A stretch of 64,000 nt of DNA. Origin: CAXXOK01 sp963675925 (GTDB taxonomy: Bacteria; Bacillota; Clostridia; Christensenellales; Aristaeellaceae). Position 1 is the first letter of the stretch. Each line of letters opens with the position of its first letter. The DNA lies in NCBI GenBank assembly GCA_963675925.2, contig CAXXIB010000004.1, positions 496,001 through 560,000 of the forward strand. Direction: 5' to 3'. The notes under the pieces are model-generated. The model saw only the letters and a list, made by a program, of their open reading frames with translations, was not told where the DNA came from and ran no database searches. Positions 44,905 through 53,489 of the stretch are shown piece by piece. The translations under genes and the position numbers were made by a program.

Positions 44905-45744
44905 TTAGGACAGGATGCCGAGAATGGCCTCGGATCCAGCCCTGCGTAACAACTCCGATGGGATATTAACTCTCACCTGGCCATCGACGGATACGGTGTT
45001 GAGCGCCGTCCATACGATCGTGCCGCTTTTCTCGCGGTAGCCAAACATGGCAACGACCGTTTGCCCGTCCTTGTACTCGCTGGCAAAGCCGAAGGTGGAG
45101 GTTACATCAACATTGCTTTCCAGCGCCTGGTTGATTTGCAGCGATACGTATTCGCTGAGAATTAACTTGGAAAAATCAAACCCGTAGTAGTTTGGTGACA
45201 GGGCACCTTTCAAGACCAAACCTTGGAAGTCCGCCCCGAAGTACCCGACCACGCCCTGGCCTTTGCCTACATAATCCACAATCGTATCAAACGCTGCCCG
45301 GGCGTCCGGTGTCAGCGTTTCGTTGATGGTGAACAGGCCGTTGAGCGAGACACCATACCCCTTCACGGACGCGGAAAAGCGGGTCAAGGTGTTGAGCGTC
45401 ATGCTCAGGGTTGGGGACATCGCCTTGGTTGCGCCGGTGCCGGTCACCTGGTTTAAGTTCTCAAGTGCCATACTCATCGAGGGCGACTGGTTGGTACCGG
45501 TCACCTGGTTTAAGTTGCCAAGTGTCATGCTCATCGTGGGTGATTGCCCCGCTTGGGGGACTATTTCAGTTACCTGACTCAGGTTGGTCAGTGTAACGCT
45601 CAGGGTGGGCGACTGCCCATTCCCTTCGTTCGTGCCACCTGACTGTTTCAGGTCGTTGGTTGTGATGCTGGGGGATTGCGCCAGCGCGGTGATCGATGTG
45701 AGGACCAGCGCAAGCGTAAGGAGGAAGCAAGCTGCTTTCTTCAT
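44905..45744 (-). CDS. Secreted protein with N-terminal QSP repeats, in the capsule regulatory operon
   Basis: I do not recognise a family. The 279-residue protein has a signal peptide (MKKAACFLLTLALVLTS) cleaved after ALA, so the mature protein starts at Gln23. Residues 23-125 carry five repeats of 19-23 residues beginning at 23, 44, 67, 86 and 109. The later copies share QSPTxSMTLxNLNQVTG; the first is degenerate. Residues 130-279 form a globular domain predicted rich in beta strands. It has no sortase motif and no cysteine in the mature part. AAAGGAG precedes the ATG. It lies between the LCP and CpsC genes, which suggests a role in export, assembly or anchoring of the polysaccharide. Confidence 0.8.
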   Translation of the reverse strand: MKKAACFLLTLALVLTSITALAQSPSITTNDLKQSGGTNEGNGQSPTLSVTLTNLSQVTEIVPQAGQSPTMSMTLGNLNQVTGTNQSPSMSMALENLNQVTGTGATKAMSPTLSMTLNTLTRFSASVKGYGVSLNGLFTINETLTPDARAAFDTIVDYVGKGQGVVGYFGADFQGLVLKGALSPNYYGFDFSKLILSEYVSLQINQALESNVDVTSTFGFASEYKDGQTVVAMFGYREKSGTIVWTALNTVSVDGQVRVNIPSELLRRAGSEAILGILS

Positions 45745-45804
45745 GATATTTCACTCCTTTCCAAGTCGCATTATATCATATCAGCTCTTGTTTTGACAGA
45801 TACG

Positions 45805-46857
45805 TCAAGTCATCGGTTCGGTCGCAATCGGGTAGTAGAATATATCCATGAGCATATCGCTCAGTGCGTCTTCATCAGCATAAAACTCGTTAAATCCATT
45901 GGGGCCGGTCCGATACTCTCCCGCCATGCGTACAGGCTCTAGCTGCCGATAATCGCGGGTGTTCCAGGCTTCGTTGATCATGCGGCCGCGCCGCATATCG
46001 GTTTGAAAGTAGGGAGCAAGCGTATCCAGCAGATTATGCAGAAACGCGGCACTGCCCTCTTCGTGGATGCGCTGGGAGATGCGATCGGCCAGCGTATCCA
46101 TGAAAATCCGCTGGCGGTTCATGCGCGCTGCGTTGGTGCCCACCCCGATGTACATGCGGCCGCGGACGAAGTATTCCGCCTGCATGCCTTGCAATGTCAG
46201 GGTTGCCCCTTTGACCATCTCGGGGTCTAAAATGGAGAAATCGTCCTCCAGCGTTACCGTTACGCCGCCAAGAGCATCGTTCAGGGCCGGGATACCGTCC
46301 ATATCCATGGAGATATAAAAGTCGATATCCGTATCGTTGAGCAGCTCGCTCACTGCGCGAACTGTTAACTCGCAGCTTTGCTCCTTGCCGTCGCCAAACC
46401 CGTGCGACAGGCAAATCTGCACCACGCGCGAACCGGTTTCATCGCCCAGAACCCCCAGGATGGTAATGCGGGTCATGGTGTCCCTGTCGATTTGTATAGG
46501 CGTTATGGTGCGGGTATCATCGTTGAGTACCAGGAGCTGTAAGTAGTCTGCCTGACCGCCGTTGCGGTAGGTGAGGCCTAAATCCTCCTGATCGGAGTAG
46601 CGGTCTACGCCGATGACGAGGATGGTGGTGAGATTCTCGTAAGGGCGGTACAGTGCACCTTTGTATTGCGTGGGAGGCGTTTCAGCAAAGCGCGCTTTCA
46701 AATCTGCATCCAGCGCGATGTTCTTTTGCTTAACTTCCATCGACTGTCCCAGCCAGGAAATGACAACAATCGCAATGGCTAACAGGATAATGAGAATGGT
46801 AGATACCCCGTACACAGATCTGCGGCTGGCGTTGTGCAGATTCCAGCGCTTTGACAT
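45805..46857 (-). CDS. LytR-CpsA-Psr family phosphotransferase (LCP)
   Basis: The protein has 350 residues. A cytoplasmic N-terminus and one membrane helix (VSTILIILLAIAIVVISWLG) lead to an external LCP domain with TILVIGVDRY, GQADYLQLLVLN, PIQIDRDTMTRI (catalytic Asp/Arg) and GGVTVTLEDDF. LCP enzymes move lipid-linked polysaccharide to the peptidoglycan. It is first of the operon that ends with CpsB, so anchoring and length control are expressed together. Confidence 0.92.
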   Translation of the reverse strand: MSKRWNLHNASRRSVYGVSTILIILLAIAIVVISWLGQSMEVKQKNIALDADLKARFAETPPTQYKGALYRPYENLTTILVIGVDRYSDQEDLGLTYRNGGQADYLQLLVLNDDTRTITPIQIDRDTMTRITILGVLGDETGSRVVQICLSHGFGDGKEQSCELTVRAVSELLNDTDIDFYISMDMDGIPALNDALGGVTVTLEDDFSILDPEMVKGATLTLQGMQAEYFVRGRMYIGVGTNAARMNRQRIFMDTLADRISQRIHEEGSAAFLHNLLDTLAPYFQTDMRRGRMINEAWNTRDYRQLEPVRMAGEYRTGPNGFNEFYADEDALSDMLMDIFYYPIATEPMT

Positions 46858-46954
46858 CGCTGGGCTCCTCCCATTCTTCTATGAACCCTCATACCCGTTG
46901 ATGAACAGCCAGGGTCAATATCTTCAGTATGACGCAACGACGCGCCGTAAAAAC

Positions 46955-46970
46955 ATGCATGCTTATGCAT
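46955..46970. promoter_or_regulatory. Palindrome at the capsule regulatory transcription start
   Basis: ATGCAT-GCTT-ATGCAT lies immediately downstream of the minus-strand -10 box (46975-46980), where a repressor would block initiation. It is an operator candidate only. Confidence 0.4.
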
Positions 46971-46974
46971 GGTA

Positions 46975-47003
46975 ATTATAGCATCAAGGGTTTGGCAAGT
47001 CAA
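46975..47003 (-). promoter_or_regulatory. Promoter of the LCP-CpsCDB operon
   Basis: On the minus strand, TTGACT (46998-47003), 17 nt, TATAAT (46975-46980), about 115 bp before the LCP gene. Confidence 0.82.
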
Positions 47004-47088
47004 TGAAGCAAAACACACAACGTTTTCACGCCCGCAGAGCCACGGTTTTTACCTCCGTTTCTATATGGACATGAAACCCCATAAATAT

Positions 47089-47129
47089 ATTACAAAAGTG
47101 TTTACAAATTGCTAAGCTTTTGTTATAAT
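47089..47129 (+). promoter_or_regulatory. Promoter of the GGDEF gene with shared upstream element
   Basis: TTTACA (47101-47106), 17 nt, TATAAT (47124-47129). The 17-mer ATTACAAAAGTGTTTAC (47089-47105) matches the element before the polysaccharide operon (30306-30322) in 16 of 17 bases, at the same distance from the -35 box. Confidence 0.78.
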
Positions 47130-47231
47130 CCTTTCATAAACCGGCAATTACCGTGCTTTTGTGCAAGTCGAATGTGCCCGGCGCAGCGGTTGCCCTACCC
47201 GCACCAAGTCTAAACCGAGGAAATGAGCAAC

Positions 47232-48428
47232 ATGAAAACGAAGTTTACGGCCTTTTTACGGGAAAAACAGTCTCTACGGGAGCTTGTCGTGACCGACGCG
47301 GGAAAACCGTCTGTCGATGCTGCATTTGCCTTGCCATGGCAAAGCAAGCTCAATCTGCTGGCGATGGAGTCCGACAAGTCTACAGCGGTGTTTCTGCGCG
47401 TGCAGCAAACAGCTGTCACCGTCTGGCTGCAAAGCAATCAGGCAGTGCAAACATCCGTCCAGCAGCTGTTTCAAAGCGGCCTGTACCTGCGTACCGGGTA
47501 CGGCAGCGAAGGGCTGCTCATCGCCAACCGCAGCGCTAATGATAAAAGCGGCAGCCCCGCGGCGATTCCCACCTGCTTTGGTCTGCCCGTCCAGTGGCCC
47601 GACGGCGTACTGTTCGGCGTACTTGCTATTGTAAATTATCCGGGTAAGAAATTAAAACCCGTGTATGAAAATCTATTATCTGACCTGCAGGACACCATCG
47701 AGCTCGCGCTCGATACCCTGCAAGCACCGCCTGTCACCGATGAAGCGGAGTCTGAAGAAGCACCTGCACCGGCCGCAGTTCCCGCGCCCACGACCCCTGC
47801 TGCCGTGCAGCCGGAGGCTGAAACCCCGGAAGAAACTCCGGCCGAGGCCCCCGCTATTGCCGAGACGCAGCCCGCGCCGGAGACCCCAGCCCCCCAGCCT
47901 GCGCCGGTACCCGTGCAAAACACGGAAACTGACACGCTGACGGGCATTTACAGCCGAAAGAAAATTGAAGAAATTCTCAAGCACGAGTTTGAACGCGCCC
48001 GCCGCTACTTTAAAACCTTCTCCGTGAGCATGATCGACCTCAACGGATTTCAAGCGCTGAATGCAAACTTCGGCCAGGATGCCGGAGACGCAGCGCTGAA
48101 AGCCTTTGCTAAGAGTGTAGGGTCAAAAATCCGCGAAACGGACTCCTGGGGACGCTGGAACGGCGATGCGTTCATTTTGGTATGCCCCTATGCCGATACC
48201 GTGGAAACACAGCAAATGTTTGCACGCATCAAACCCTTGGTCAGTAGCGACATGAAGGATATTGAAGGGTTTTCGGATTATTCCCTCGGCGTATCACAAT
48301 ACGAGCCCGAAGACCTGAGCTACATGGCGATCATCGGCCGGGCTGAGGATAATATGCATCACTATCAGGAGGTGATCAAGCGCAAGCCTTTCCTGGCGGC
48401 GGATGACCGCAACGCAGGCACGCGCTGA
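47232..48428 (+). CDS. Degenerate GGDEF-domain protein (probable c-di-GMP-related regulator)
   Basis: The product has 398 residues. The N-terminal 150 resemble a GAF-like domain; residues about 165-235 are a proline/alanine/glutamate linker; the C-terminal part is a GGDEF domain (DTLTGIYSRKKIEEIL). The active site reads W-N-G-D-A-F (309-314) rather than G-G-D-E-F, with Ala313 replacing the metal-binding Glu, so synthesis is probably lost. An RETD inhibitory-site motif (301-304), five residues upstream, is kept, so the domain may bind c-di-GMP. Start uncertain: ATG 47232 has GAGG 11 nt upstream; ATG 47223 overlaps it. It lies divergent from the LCP operon. Confidence 0.82.
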   Translation: MKTKFTAFLREKQSLRELVVTDAGKPSVDAAFALPWQSKLNLLAMESDKSTAVFLRVQQTAVTVWLQSNQAVQTSVQQLFQSGLYLRTGYGSEGLLIANRSANDKSGSPAAIPTCFGLPVQWPDGVLFGVLAIVNYPGKKLKPVYENLLSDLQDTIELALDTLQAPPVTDEAESEEAPAPAAVPAPTTPAAVQPEAETPEETPAEAPAIAETQPAPETPAPQPAPVPVQNTETDTLTGIYSRKKIEEILKHEFERARRYFKTFSVSMIDLNGFQALNANFGQDAGDAALKAFAKSVGSKIRETDSWGRWNGDAFILVCPYADTVETQQMFARIKPLVSSDMKDIEGFSDYSLGVSQYEPEDLSYMAIIGRAEDNMHHYQEVIKRKPFLAADDRNAGTR

Positions 48429-48445
48429 TGTGTAAGCCCCAGTGC

Positions 48446-49051
48446 TTACGCGGCAGGGGCGCGTTTTGGCTTTAGGAACAAAAGGTACAGCAGCACACCG
48501 ATCAGGCAGCCCAGGGTATTGTTGAAGAGATCATCAAACTCGAAAAAGCCCCGCTTGAAAACCAGCTGCGCAATCTCCGTCATCAAGCTCAGCGCCGTTC
48601 CCGTGAACACCACAACCCAGGGAAAGGCCTGAAACCCGCTGCGCAGCCGTGGATGCGCCGAAAACTTTGGCAGCGTCAGGATACGCGGCCAGGCAAACGG
48701 CAGTAGATACCCAAAGGGCACGTAGAGCAGGATATTGAGGACAATCTGCTTTAAAATGCGGTTGTCAGCAATCGATAGCCCCGGAAACAGCCCACCTCCG
48801 CCCATGCTAAAGGCCCTGCGGTAGGACCAGAACGGCGACAGCAGCACCCGGAACCGATACCCGGACGGACGCGTTAACAACGTAGCGGTTATGATGATTG
48901 CCACATACAGCGCAAGAAGAAATAACCGCGTGTAGGACAGCAACTGTTCATGGCGCTGCAGCGGTTTGGTCACCAGCTTCAGCAAAAGCGCGCCGCCCAG
49001 CGCGGGGATTGCAATTAGAACAATCCATGTCCAAGGAAATGTCATCATCGT
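48446..49051 (-). CDS. VanZ-like membrane protein
   Basis: A 201-residue protein with five or so hydrophobic helices and the VanZ motif GFFEFDDLFNNTLGCLIGVLLYL near the C-terminus. VanZ proteins are linked to teicoplanin resistance and cell-envelope traits, but their biochemical role is unknown. I use ATG 49051 (MMTFPW), with GAAAGAG upstream. It is convergent with the GGDEF gene across an 18-nt gap and divergent from the Wbp cassette. A perfect 7-bp hairpin (49077-49093) lies upstream. Confidence 0.85.
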   Translation of the reverse strand, partial: TMMTFPWTWIVLIAIPALGGALLLKLVTKPLQRHEQLLSYTRLFLLALYVAIIITATLLTRPSGYRFRVLLSPFWSYRRAFSMGGGGLFPGLSIADNRILKQIVLNILLYVPFGYLLPFAWPRILTLPKFSAHPRLRSGFQAFPWVVVFTGTALSLMTEIAQLVFKRGFFEFDDLFNNTLGCLIGVLLYLLFLKPKRAPAA

Positions 49052-49220
49052 GCCAGCTCTTTCTATCAATCAATGCCGCGGGAATGTCCCGCGTTCCCGG
49101 CCGATATGCAGCGTACGCGCATACCCGCCAAGGTGCCTACAGTATAGGGACGTACACAACCGCTGTCAACCACAGCATAGAGCCATCCCATCCCCCATTC
49201 AACATTCAGGAGGACACGCC

Positions 49221-50297
49221 ATGAAGTATGCGCTGATCGGCTGCGGACGCATTTCACCCAACCATATCGAAGCGGCAAAGCAGAACGCGCTGGAGTTTTG
49301 CGCGATTTGTGACCCGCTGCCCGAGCGCATGACGGAAAAGGCTGAGGCGTTTGCCCTGCCCGACAGCGTGCACCATTATACCGATTACAAAGCGCTGCTG
49401 ACCACCGAAAAGCCGCAGCTGGTTGCCATCGCGACCGAGTCCGGCAAGCATGCGGCCATCGCGCTGGATTGCATTGCCGCCGGCTGCCATGTGATTATCG
49501 AAAAACCCATTGCCCTGTCCATACAGGACGCTGATGCCATTATACAGGCAGCGGAGCAGGCCGGGGTTACGGTTTGCGCCTGCCACCAGAACCGTTTTAA
49601 CAAATCCGTGCAGAAGATACGTCAGGCGATGGACGAAGGTCGCTTCGGGCGGCTGCTGCACGGCACGGCGCACATCCGCTGGAACCGTGGCAAGTCGTAC
49701 TACGAGCAGGCCTTGTGGCGCGGCACCTGGGCGCAGGACGGCGGCGCGCTGATGAACCAGTGCATTCATAATATTGATCTGCTTCGCTGGATGATGGGCA
49801 GCGACATTGATGAGGTATTTGCCTACACCGACCAGTTGACCCACCCCTATATCCAGGCCGAAGACCTGGGCATGGCGCTGGTCAAGTTTACCAACGGGTC
49901 CTACGGGATCATCGAGGGGACGACCAACATCTACCCTAAAAACCTGGAAGAGACGCTGTATCTGTTTGGCGATAAGGGCACCGTAAAAGCCGGGGGTCAG
50001 TCCGTGAACATCATTGAGGAATGGCGCTTTGCCGACACGCTGGACGACCCAGAGCAGGTGAAGCAAACCTACCACGAAAACCCGCCCAATGTATACGGCT
50101 TTGGTCACACACCGCTGTACGCCGATGTGATCGACGCGATTGCGCATAATCGCCAGCCCTATGTAAGCGCACAGGACGGCAAGCGCGCCCTGGAGCTGGT
50201 GCTCGCCATTTATCAATCCGCCGCCAGCGGCAAACCCGTGAAACTTCCGCTGGAACACGGCTCCACCATGGACTTTACAGGACTGTTTACAGTATGA
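49221..50297 (+). CDS. wbpB: Gfo/Idh/MocA-family sugar-nucleotide oxidoreductase (WbpB-like)
   Basis: The enzyme has 358 residues. An N-terminal Rossmann motif (YALIGCGRISPNHIEAAK) is followed by EKPIALSIQDADAIIQAA (catalytic Lys) and the C-terminal Gfo/Idh fold with NQCIHNIDLLRWMMG. In the Wbp pathway it oxidises UDP-GlcNAcA at C3. Start ATG has CAGGAGG at proper distance. It begins a four-gene unit (B, D, E, A order) that overlaps or nearly abuts throughout and ends at a terminator at 53352. Confidence 0.9.
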   Translation: MKYALIGCGRISPNHIEAAKQNALEFCAICDPLPERMTEKAEAFALPDSVHHYTDYKALLTTEKPQLVAIATESGKHAAIALDCIAAGCHVIIEKPIALSIQDADAIIQAAEQAGVTVCACHQNRFNKSVQKIRQAMDEGRFGRLLHGTAHIRWNRGKSYYEQALWRGTWAQDGGALMNQCIHNIDLLRWMMGSDIDEVFAYTDQLTHPYIQAEDLGMALVKFTNGSYGIIEGTTNIYPKNLEETLYLFGDKGTVKAGGQSVNIIEEWRFADTLDDPEQVKQTYHENPPNVYGFGHTPLYADVIDAIAHNRQPYVSAQDGKRALELVLAIYQSAASGKPVKLPLEHGSTMDFTGLFTV

Positions 50298-50860
50298 GTT
50301 ATTTTGTACATGCCACAAGCGTTGTCGACGACGGCGTGACCATCGGCGACAATACAAAAATATGGTACTTTTGCCATGTGCAGCAGGGCGCAGCCATCGG
50401 CAGCAACTGCTCGCTTGGCCAGAACGTAAACATTGCAAGCAACGTAAGCATCGGCAACGGCTGCCGCATTCAGAACAACGTATCTATCTATCAAGGGGTT
50501 ACGCTGGAAGATTATGTGTTCTGCGGCCCTTCAAGCGTATTTACCAACGTGCTTTTTCCCCGCGCCAAGTACTTAAGCGGCAGTGACGGTTTTGTTAAAA
50601 CCCTGCTGAAAACAGGCGCGTCCATCGGCGCCAATGCCACCGTGGTCTGCGGTCATACCGTTGGAAAATGGGCGATGATCGCCGCAGGCGCTGTTGTCAC
50701 CAACGATGTTCCCGACTACGCGCTGATGCTGGGTGCCCCGGCACGCCAGCACGGCTGGGTGTGCGAATGCGGCCAGCGTTTGGGGGACGACCTTCGCTGC
50801 CCCACCTGCGGCAAGCAGTACCAGCAGGGTTCTTCGGGGCTCCGCGAAACAGAGAAATAG
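50294..50860 (+). CDS. wbpD: Left-handed beta-helix N-acetyltransferase (WbpD-like)
   Basis: A protein of 188 residues built of hexapeptide repeats (GDNTKIWYFCHVQQGAAIGSNCSLGQNVNIASNVSIG), with SIGANATVVCGHTVGKWAMIAAGAVVT, and ending in a CECG/CPTC segment (about residues 156-176) that looks like a zinc ribbon. WbpD acetylates the C3 amino group of UDP-GlcNAc3NA. It overlaps the WbpB gene by 4 nt. Confidence 0.9.
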   Translation: MSYFVHATSVVDDGVTIGDNTKIWYFCHVQQGAAIGSNCSLGQNVNIASNVSIGNGCRIQNNVSIYQGVTLEDYVFCGPSSVFTNVLFPRAKYLSGSDGFVKTLLKTGASIGANATVVCGHTVGKWAMIAAGAVVTNDVPDYALMLGAPARQHGWVCECGQRLGDDLRCPTCGKQYQQGSSGLRETEK

Positions 50861-50869
50861 GAGGCCACT

Positions 50870-52003
50870 ATGCAGTTTCGGGATCTGCAAGCGCAGTATC
50901 AGCACTTAAAGGCGGACATTGACCAGGGCATCGCCGATGTTCTGGATAGTTCGGCGTTTATCCTTGGGGCCAAGGTAACGGAGCTGGAAGACGCACTCAA
51001 AGAGTATGTCGGCGTGAAGCATTGCGTGGCCTGCGCCAACGGTACCGATGCCCTGCAGCTCGTGCTCATGGCCTGGGGCATAGGCCCCGGCGACGCGGTA
51101 TTTACCGCTGATTTTACCTATATTGCCTCGGCGGGAACCGCGTCCATCCTCGGTGCAACCCCCGTGATGGTGGACATCGACCCCAAAACCTTTACCATCG
51201 ATCCGGCCGTGCTGGAGTGGCAGATTAAACGCGTGTTACGCGAAGGCAAGCTTACGCCGCGCGTGATTGTCCCGGTGGATTTGTTCGGCTTGCCGGCTGA
51301 ATACCCGGAGATTGAACGAATTGCCCGCAAATATGGCCTGCGCGTGCTGGAAGACGGCGCACAGGGCTTTGGCGGCAATATCGGCGGCAAGCGGGTGTGC
51401 TCCTTTGGCGATGCGGCAACGACCTCCTTCTTCCCCGCCAAGCCCCTGGGCTGCTATGGCGACGGCGGCGCGATTTTCACAGATGACGATGCGCTTGCTG
51501 CCATGCTGCGCTCCCTGCGTACCCAGGGCGGATCGACCACCGACAAGTACGACAACCGCATCACCGGTATGAACTCGCGGCTGGATGCCTTACAGGCCGC
51601 CATTTTGCTGCCCAAGCTGCGTGCTTTTATTCAGGAAGAGCTGGAAGCCGTCAACTCGACAGCGGCTGCCTATACCCATTGTTTGCAATCTTTGGTCGAA
51701 ACACCGTTTGTGCCGGATGGGTACCTGTCCAGCTGGGCACAATACACCATTGTAGCCAAGGACGAAGCCCAGCGCGACCGCCTGCGCGCCGCACTGAAAG
51801 ACGCGGGCGTCCCCACGATGGTCTATTATCCGCGCGGCCTGCACCAGCAGACCGTGTATCAGGGCTTAGATCTGCCGGACGCCTGGTACCCCAACACCAT
51901 CCGGGCGACGCAAACCGTGCTGAATTTGCCAATGCACCCCTACATGCAAGATAAGGATATCGCGCTGATCTGCGAAACCATACGCGCAGCACTGCGCCCC
52001 TAA
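50870..52003 (+). CDS. wbpE: DegT-type sugar aminotransferase (WbpE-like)
   Basis: The protein has 377 residues: CVACANGTDALQLVL, then VDLFGLP, ED-GAQGFGG and the PLP lysine in TSFFPAKPLGCYGDGG. The FFPAKPLG motif is typical of WbpE, which aminates the 3-keto sugar made by WbpB. Start ATG has GGAGG upstream. Its place between the acetyltransferase and dehydrogenase genes supports the pathway assignment. Confidence 0.92.
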   Translation: MQFRDLQAQYQHLKADIDQGIADVLDSSAFILGAKVTELEDALKEYVGVKHCVACANGTDALQLVLMAWGIGPGDAVFTADFTYIASAGTASILGATPVMVDIDPKTFTIDPAVLEWQIKRVLREGKLTPRVIVPVDLFGLPAEYPEIERIARKYGLRVLEDGAQGFGGNIGGKRVCSFGDAATTSFFPAKPLGCYGDGGAIFTDDDALAAMLRSLRTQGGSTTDKYDNRITGMNSRLDALQAAILLPKLRAFIQEELEAVNSTAAAYTHCLQSLVETPFVPDGYLSSWAQYTIVAKDEAQRDRLRAALKDAGVPTMVYYPRGLHQQTVYQGLDLPDAWYPNTIRATQTVLNLPMHPYMQDKDIALICETIRAALRP

Positions 52004-52020
52004 ACAACGGAGGACAACAC

Positions 52021-53325
52021 ATGAAACTGAAAGAAAAAATCCTGTCCAAGACATCCACCATGGGCGTGGTCGGCCTGGGATACGTGGGTCTGCCGCTGGC
52101 GGTGGAAAAAGCGAAAGCCGGGTTCCATGTCATCGGGTTTGATGTACAAAAACAGAAGGTCGATATGGTCAACGCCGGCTATAACTACATCGGCGATGTG
52201 GTCAACGAAGACCTGGCGGAAATCGTGTCCTCCGGCTTTTTACGCGCCACTGAAAGCTTTGCCGAGGTCGCAAGCTGCGATTGTGTCTGCATTGCCGTGC
52301 CCACCCCGCTGGACAGCCACCAGCAGCCCGACATCAGCTACGTGAAAGCCTCCAGCGAAAGCATCCTCCCCTATCTGCACAAGGATATGTTAATCGTGCT
52401 GGAGTCCACCACCTACCCCGGCACCACCGAGGAGCTGCTCAGACCGATTTTTGAGTCAACCGGGCTGCGCTGCGGCCAGGATTTTTACCTGGCCTTCTCC
52501 CCTGAGCGCGTAGACCCCGGCAACCTGATTTACAAAACCAAAAACACCCCCAAAGTGGTTGGCGGTTGCACACCGGACTGTACCGATATTGCCGCTACCA
52601 TGTATGAGCTTATTTTGGAAGCGCCCATCCACCGCGTGTCCTCTCCGGCGATCGCTGAAATGGAAAAGATACTGGAAAACACCTACCGCAACGTAAACAT
52701 CGGCCTGATCAACGAGCTGACCATGCTGTGTGAGCGCATGGGCATCAGCATTTGGGAAGTCATCGAGGCCGCTAAAACCAAGCCTTACGGGTTTCAGGCT
52801 TTTTATCCGGGACCGGGTCTGGGTGGCCACTGCATCCCGCTGGACCCGTATTATCTGTCGTGGAAGGCACGGGAATACGGCTTTCATACGTCCATGATCG
52901 AAAGCTCCATGATGGTCAACGACCAGATGCCCGCCTACTGCGTGCGGCGCATGATGGAGATTTTGAACCGCCACAAAGTGGTAATGAACGGCGCGAAGGT
53001 GCTGGTGCTGGGCGTAGCCTACAAACAGGATATCGACGATTATCGCGAAAGCCCGGCCCTGAAAGTGATTCAAGAGCTGCAAAAGCACGGCGCGAACGTA
53101 AGCTACTACGACCCCTGGGTGCAGTCTTACCGTTATGAAGGCGTCTCCATGCAGGGCCAGCCGGAGCTGACCGAAGCCCTGCTGCAAGAAGCCGATATCG
53201 TGGCCGTGACCACTGCGCACACCAACGTGGACTACACCTTTGTGCAGCAGCATGCCAAAGTGGTGTTCGATACCAAAAACGCGATGAAGGCAGTTGCCAA
53301 TCGCGAAAATATCGAAATCCTGTAA
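52021..53325 (+). CDS. wbpA: UDP-N-acetylglucosamine 6-dehydrogenase (WbpA-like)
   Basis: A 434-residue UDP-sugar dehydrogenase. The NAD motif MGVVGLGYVGLPLAVEKAK is followed by FSPERVDPGN and GPGLGGHCIPLDPYYL, the catalytic Cys region, and the C-terminal domain LVLGVAYKQDIDDYRESPALKV. It oxidises UDP-GlcNAc to UDP-GlcNAcA, the entry step for the three genes upstream. Start ATG has GGAGG upstream. Confidence 0.94.
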   Translation: MKLKEKILSKTSTMGVVGLGYVGLPLAVEKAKAGFHVIGFDVQKQKVDMVNAGYNYIGDVVNEDLAEIVSSGFLRATESFAEVASCDCVCIAVPTPLDSHQQPDISYVKASSESILPYLHKDMLIVLESTTYPGTTEELLRPIFESTGLRCGQDFYLAFSPERVDPGNLIYKTKNTPKVVGGCTPDCTDIAATMYELILEAPIHRVSSPAIAEMEKILENTYRNVNIGLINELTMLCERMGISIWEVIEAAKTKPYGFQAFYPGPGLGGHCIPLDPYYLSWKAREYGFHTSMIESSMMVNDQMPAYCVRRMMEILNRHKVVMNGAKVLVLGVAYKQDIDDYRESPALKVIQELQKHGANVSYYDPWVQSYRYEGVSMQGQPELTEALLQEADIVAVTTAHTNVDYTFVQQHAKVVFDTKNAMKAVANRENIEIL

Positions 53326-53351
53326 TAAAACCCAATACCTATCAACACAAG

Positions 53352-53379
53352 AAAGAGAAGGCAAAGGCCTTCTCTTTTG
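53352..53379 (+). terminator. Terminator after the Wbp cassette
   Basis: An 11-bp perfect stem (AAAGAGAAGGC, 53352-53362, with GCCTTCTCTTT, 53367-53377), loop AAAG, then TTGG. Confidence 0.85.
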
Positions 53380-53489
53380 GTTTGCACTGCTTTTCGCCGG
53401 TCTGGGTCTGTGACAACATCACAGACCCCCATCAGCCTACACGCTATGGTAGGGGTAATCAATCAATCGGTAAGGGTAGGTGACTGTCT

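Noticed and set aside
48432..48449. A GTAAGC/GCTTAC hairpin between the GGDEF and VanZ genes as a terminator
   Set aside because: The stem is short and has no T-run on either strand.
49077..49093. A CGCGGGA-ATG-TCCCGCG inverted repeat between the VanZ-like and WbpB genes
   Set aside because: The arms are perfect but it lacks a T-run and a nearby promoter, so I could not assign it as terminator or operator.
49254..50438. A 394-codon open frame antisense to the WbpB/WbpD genes
   Set aside because: It spans two real overlapping genes and shows no protein-family features.
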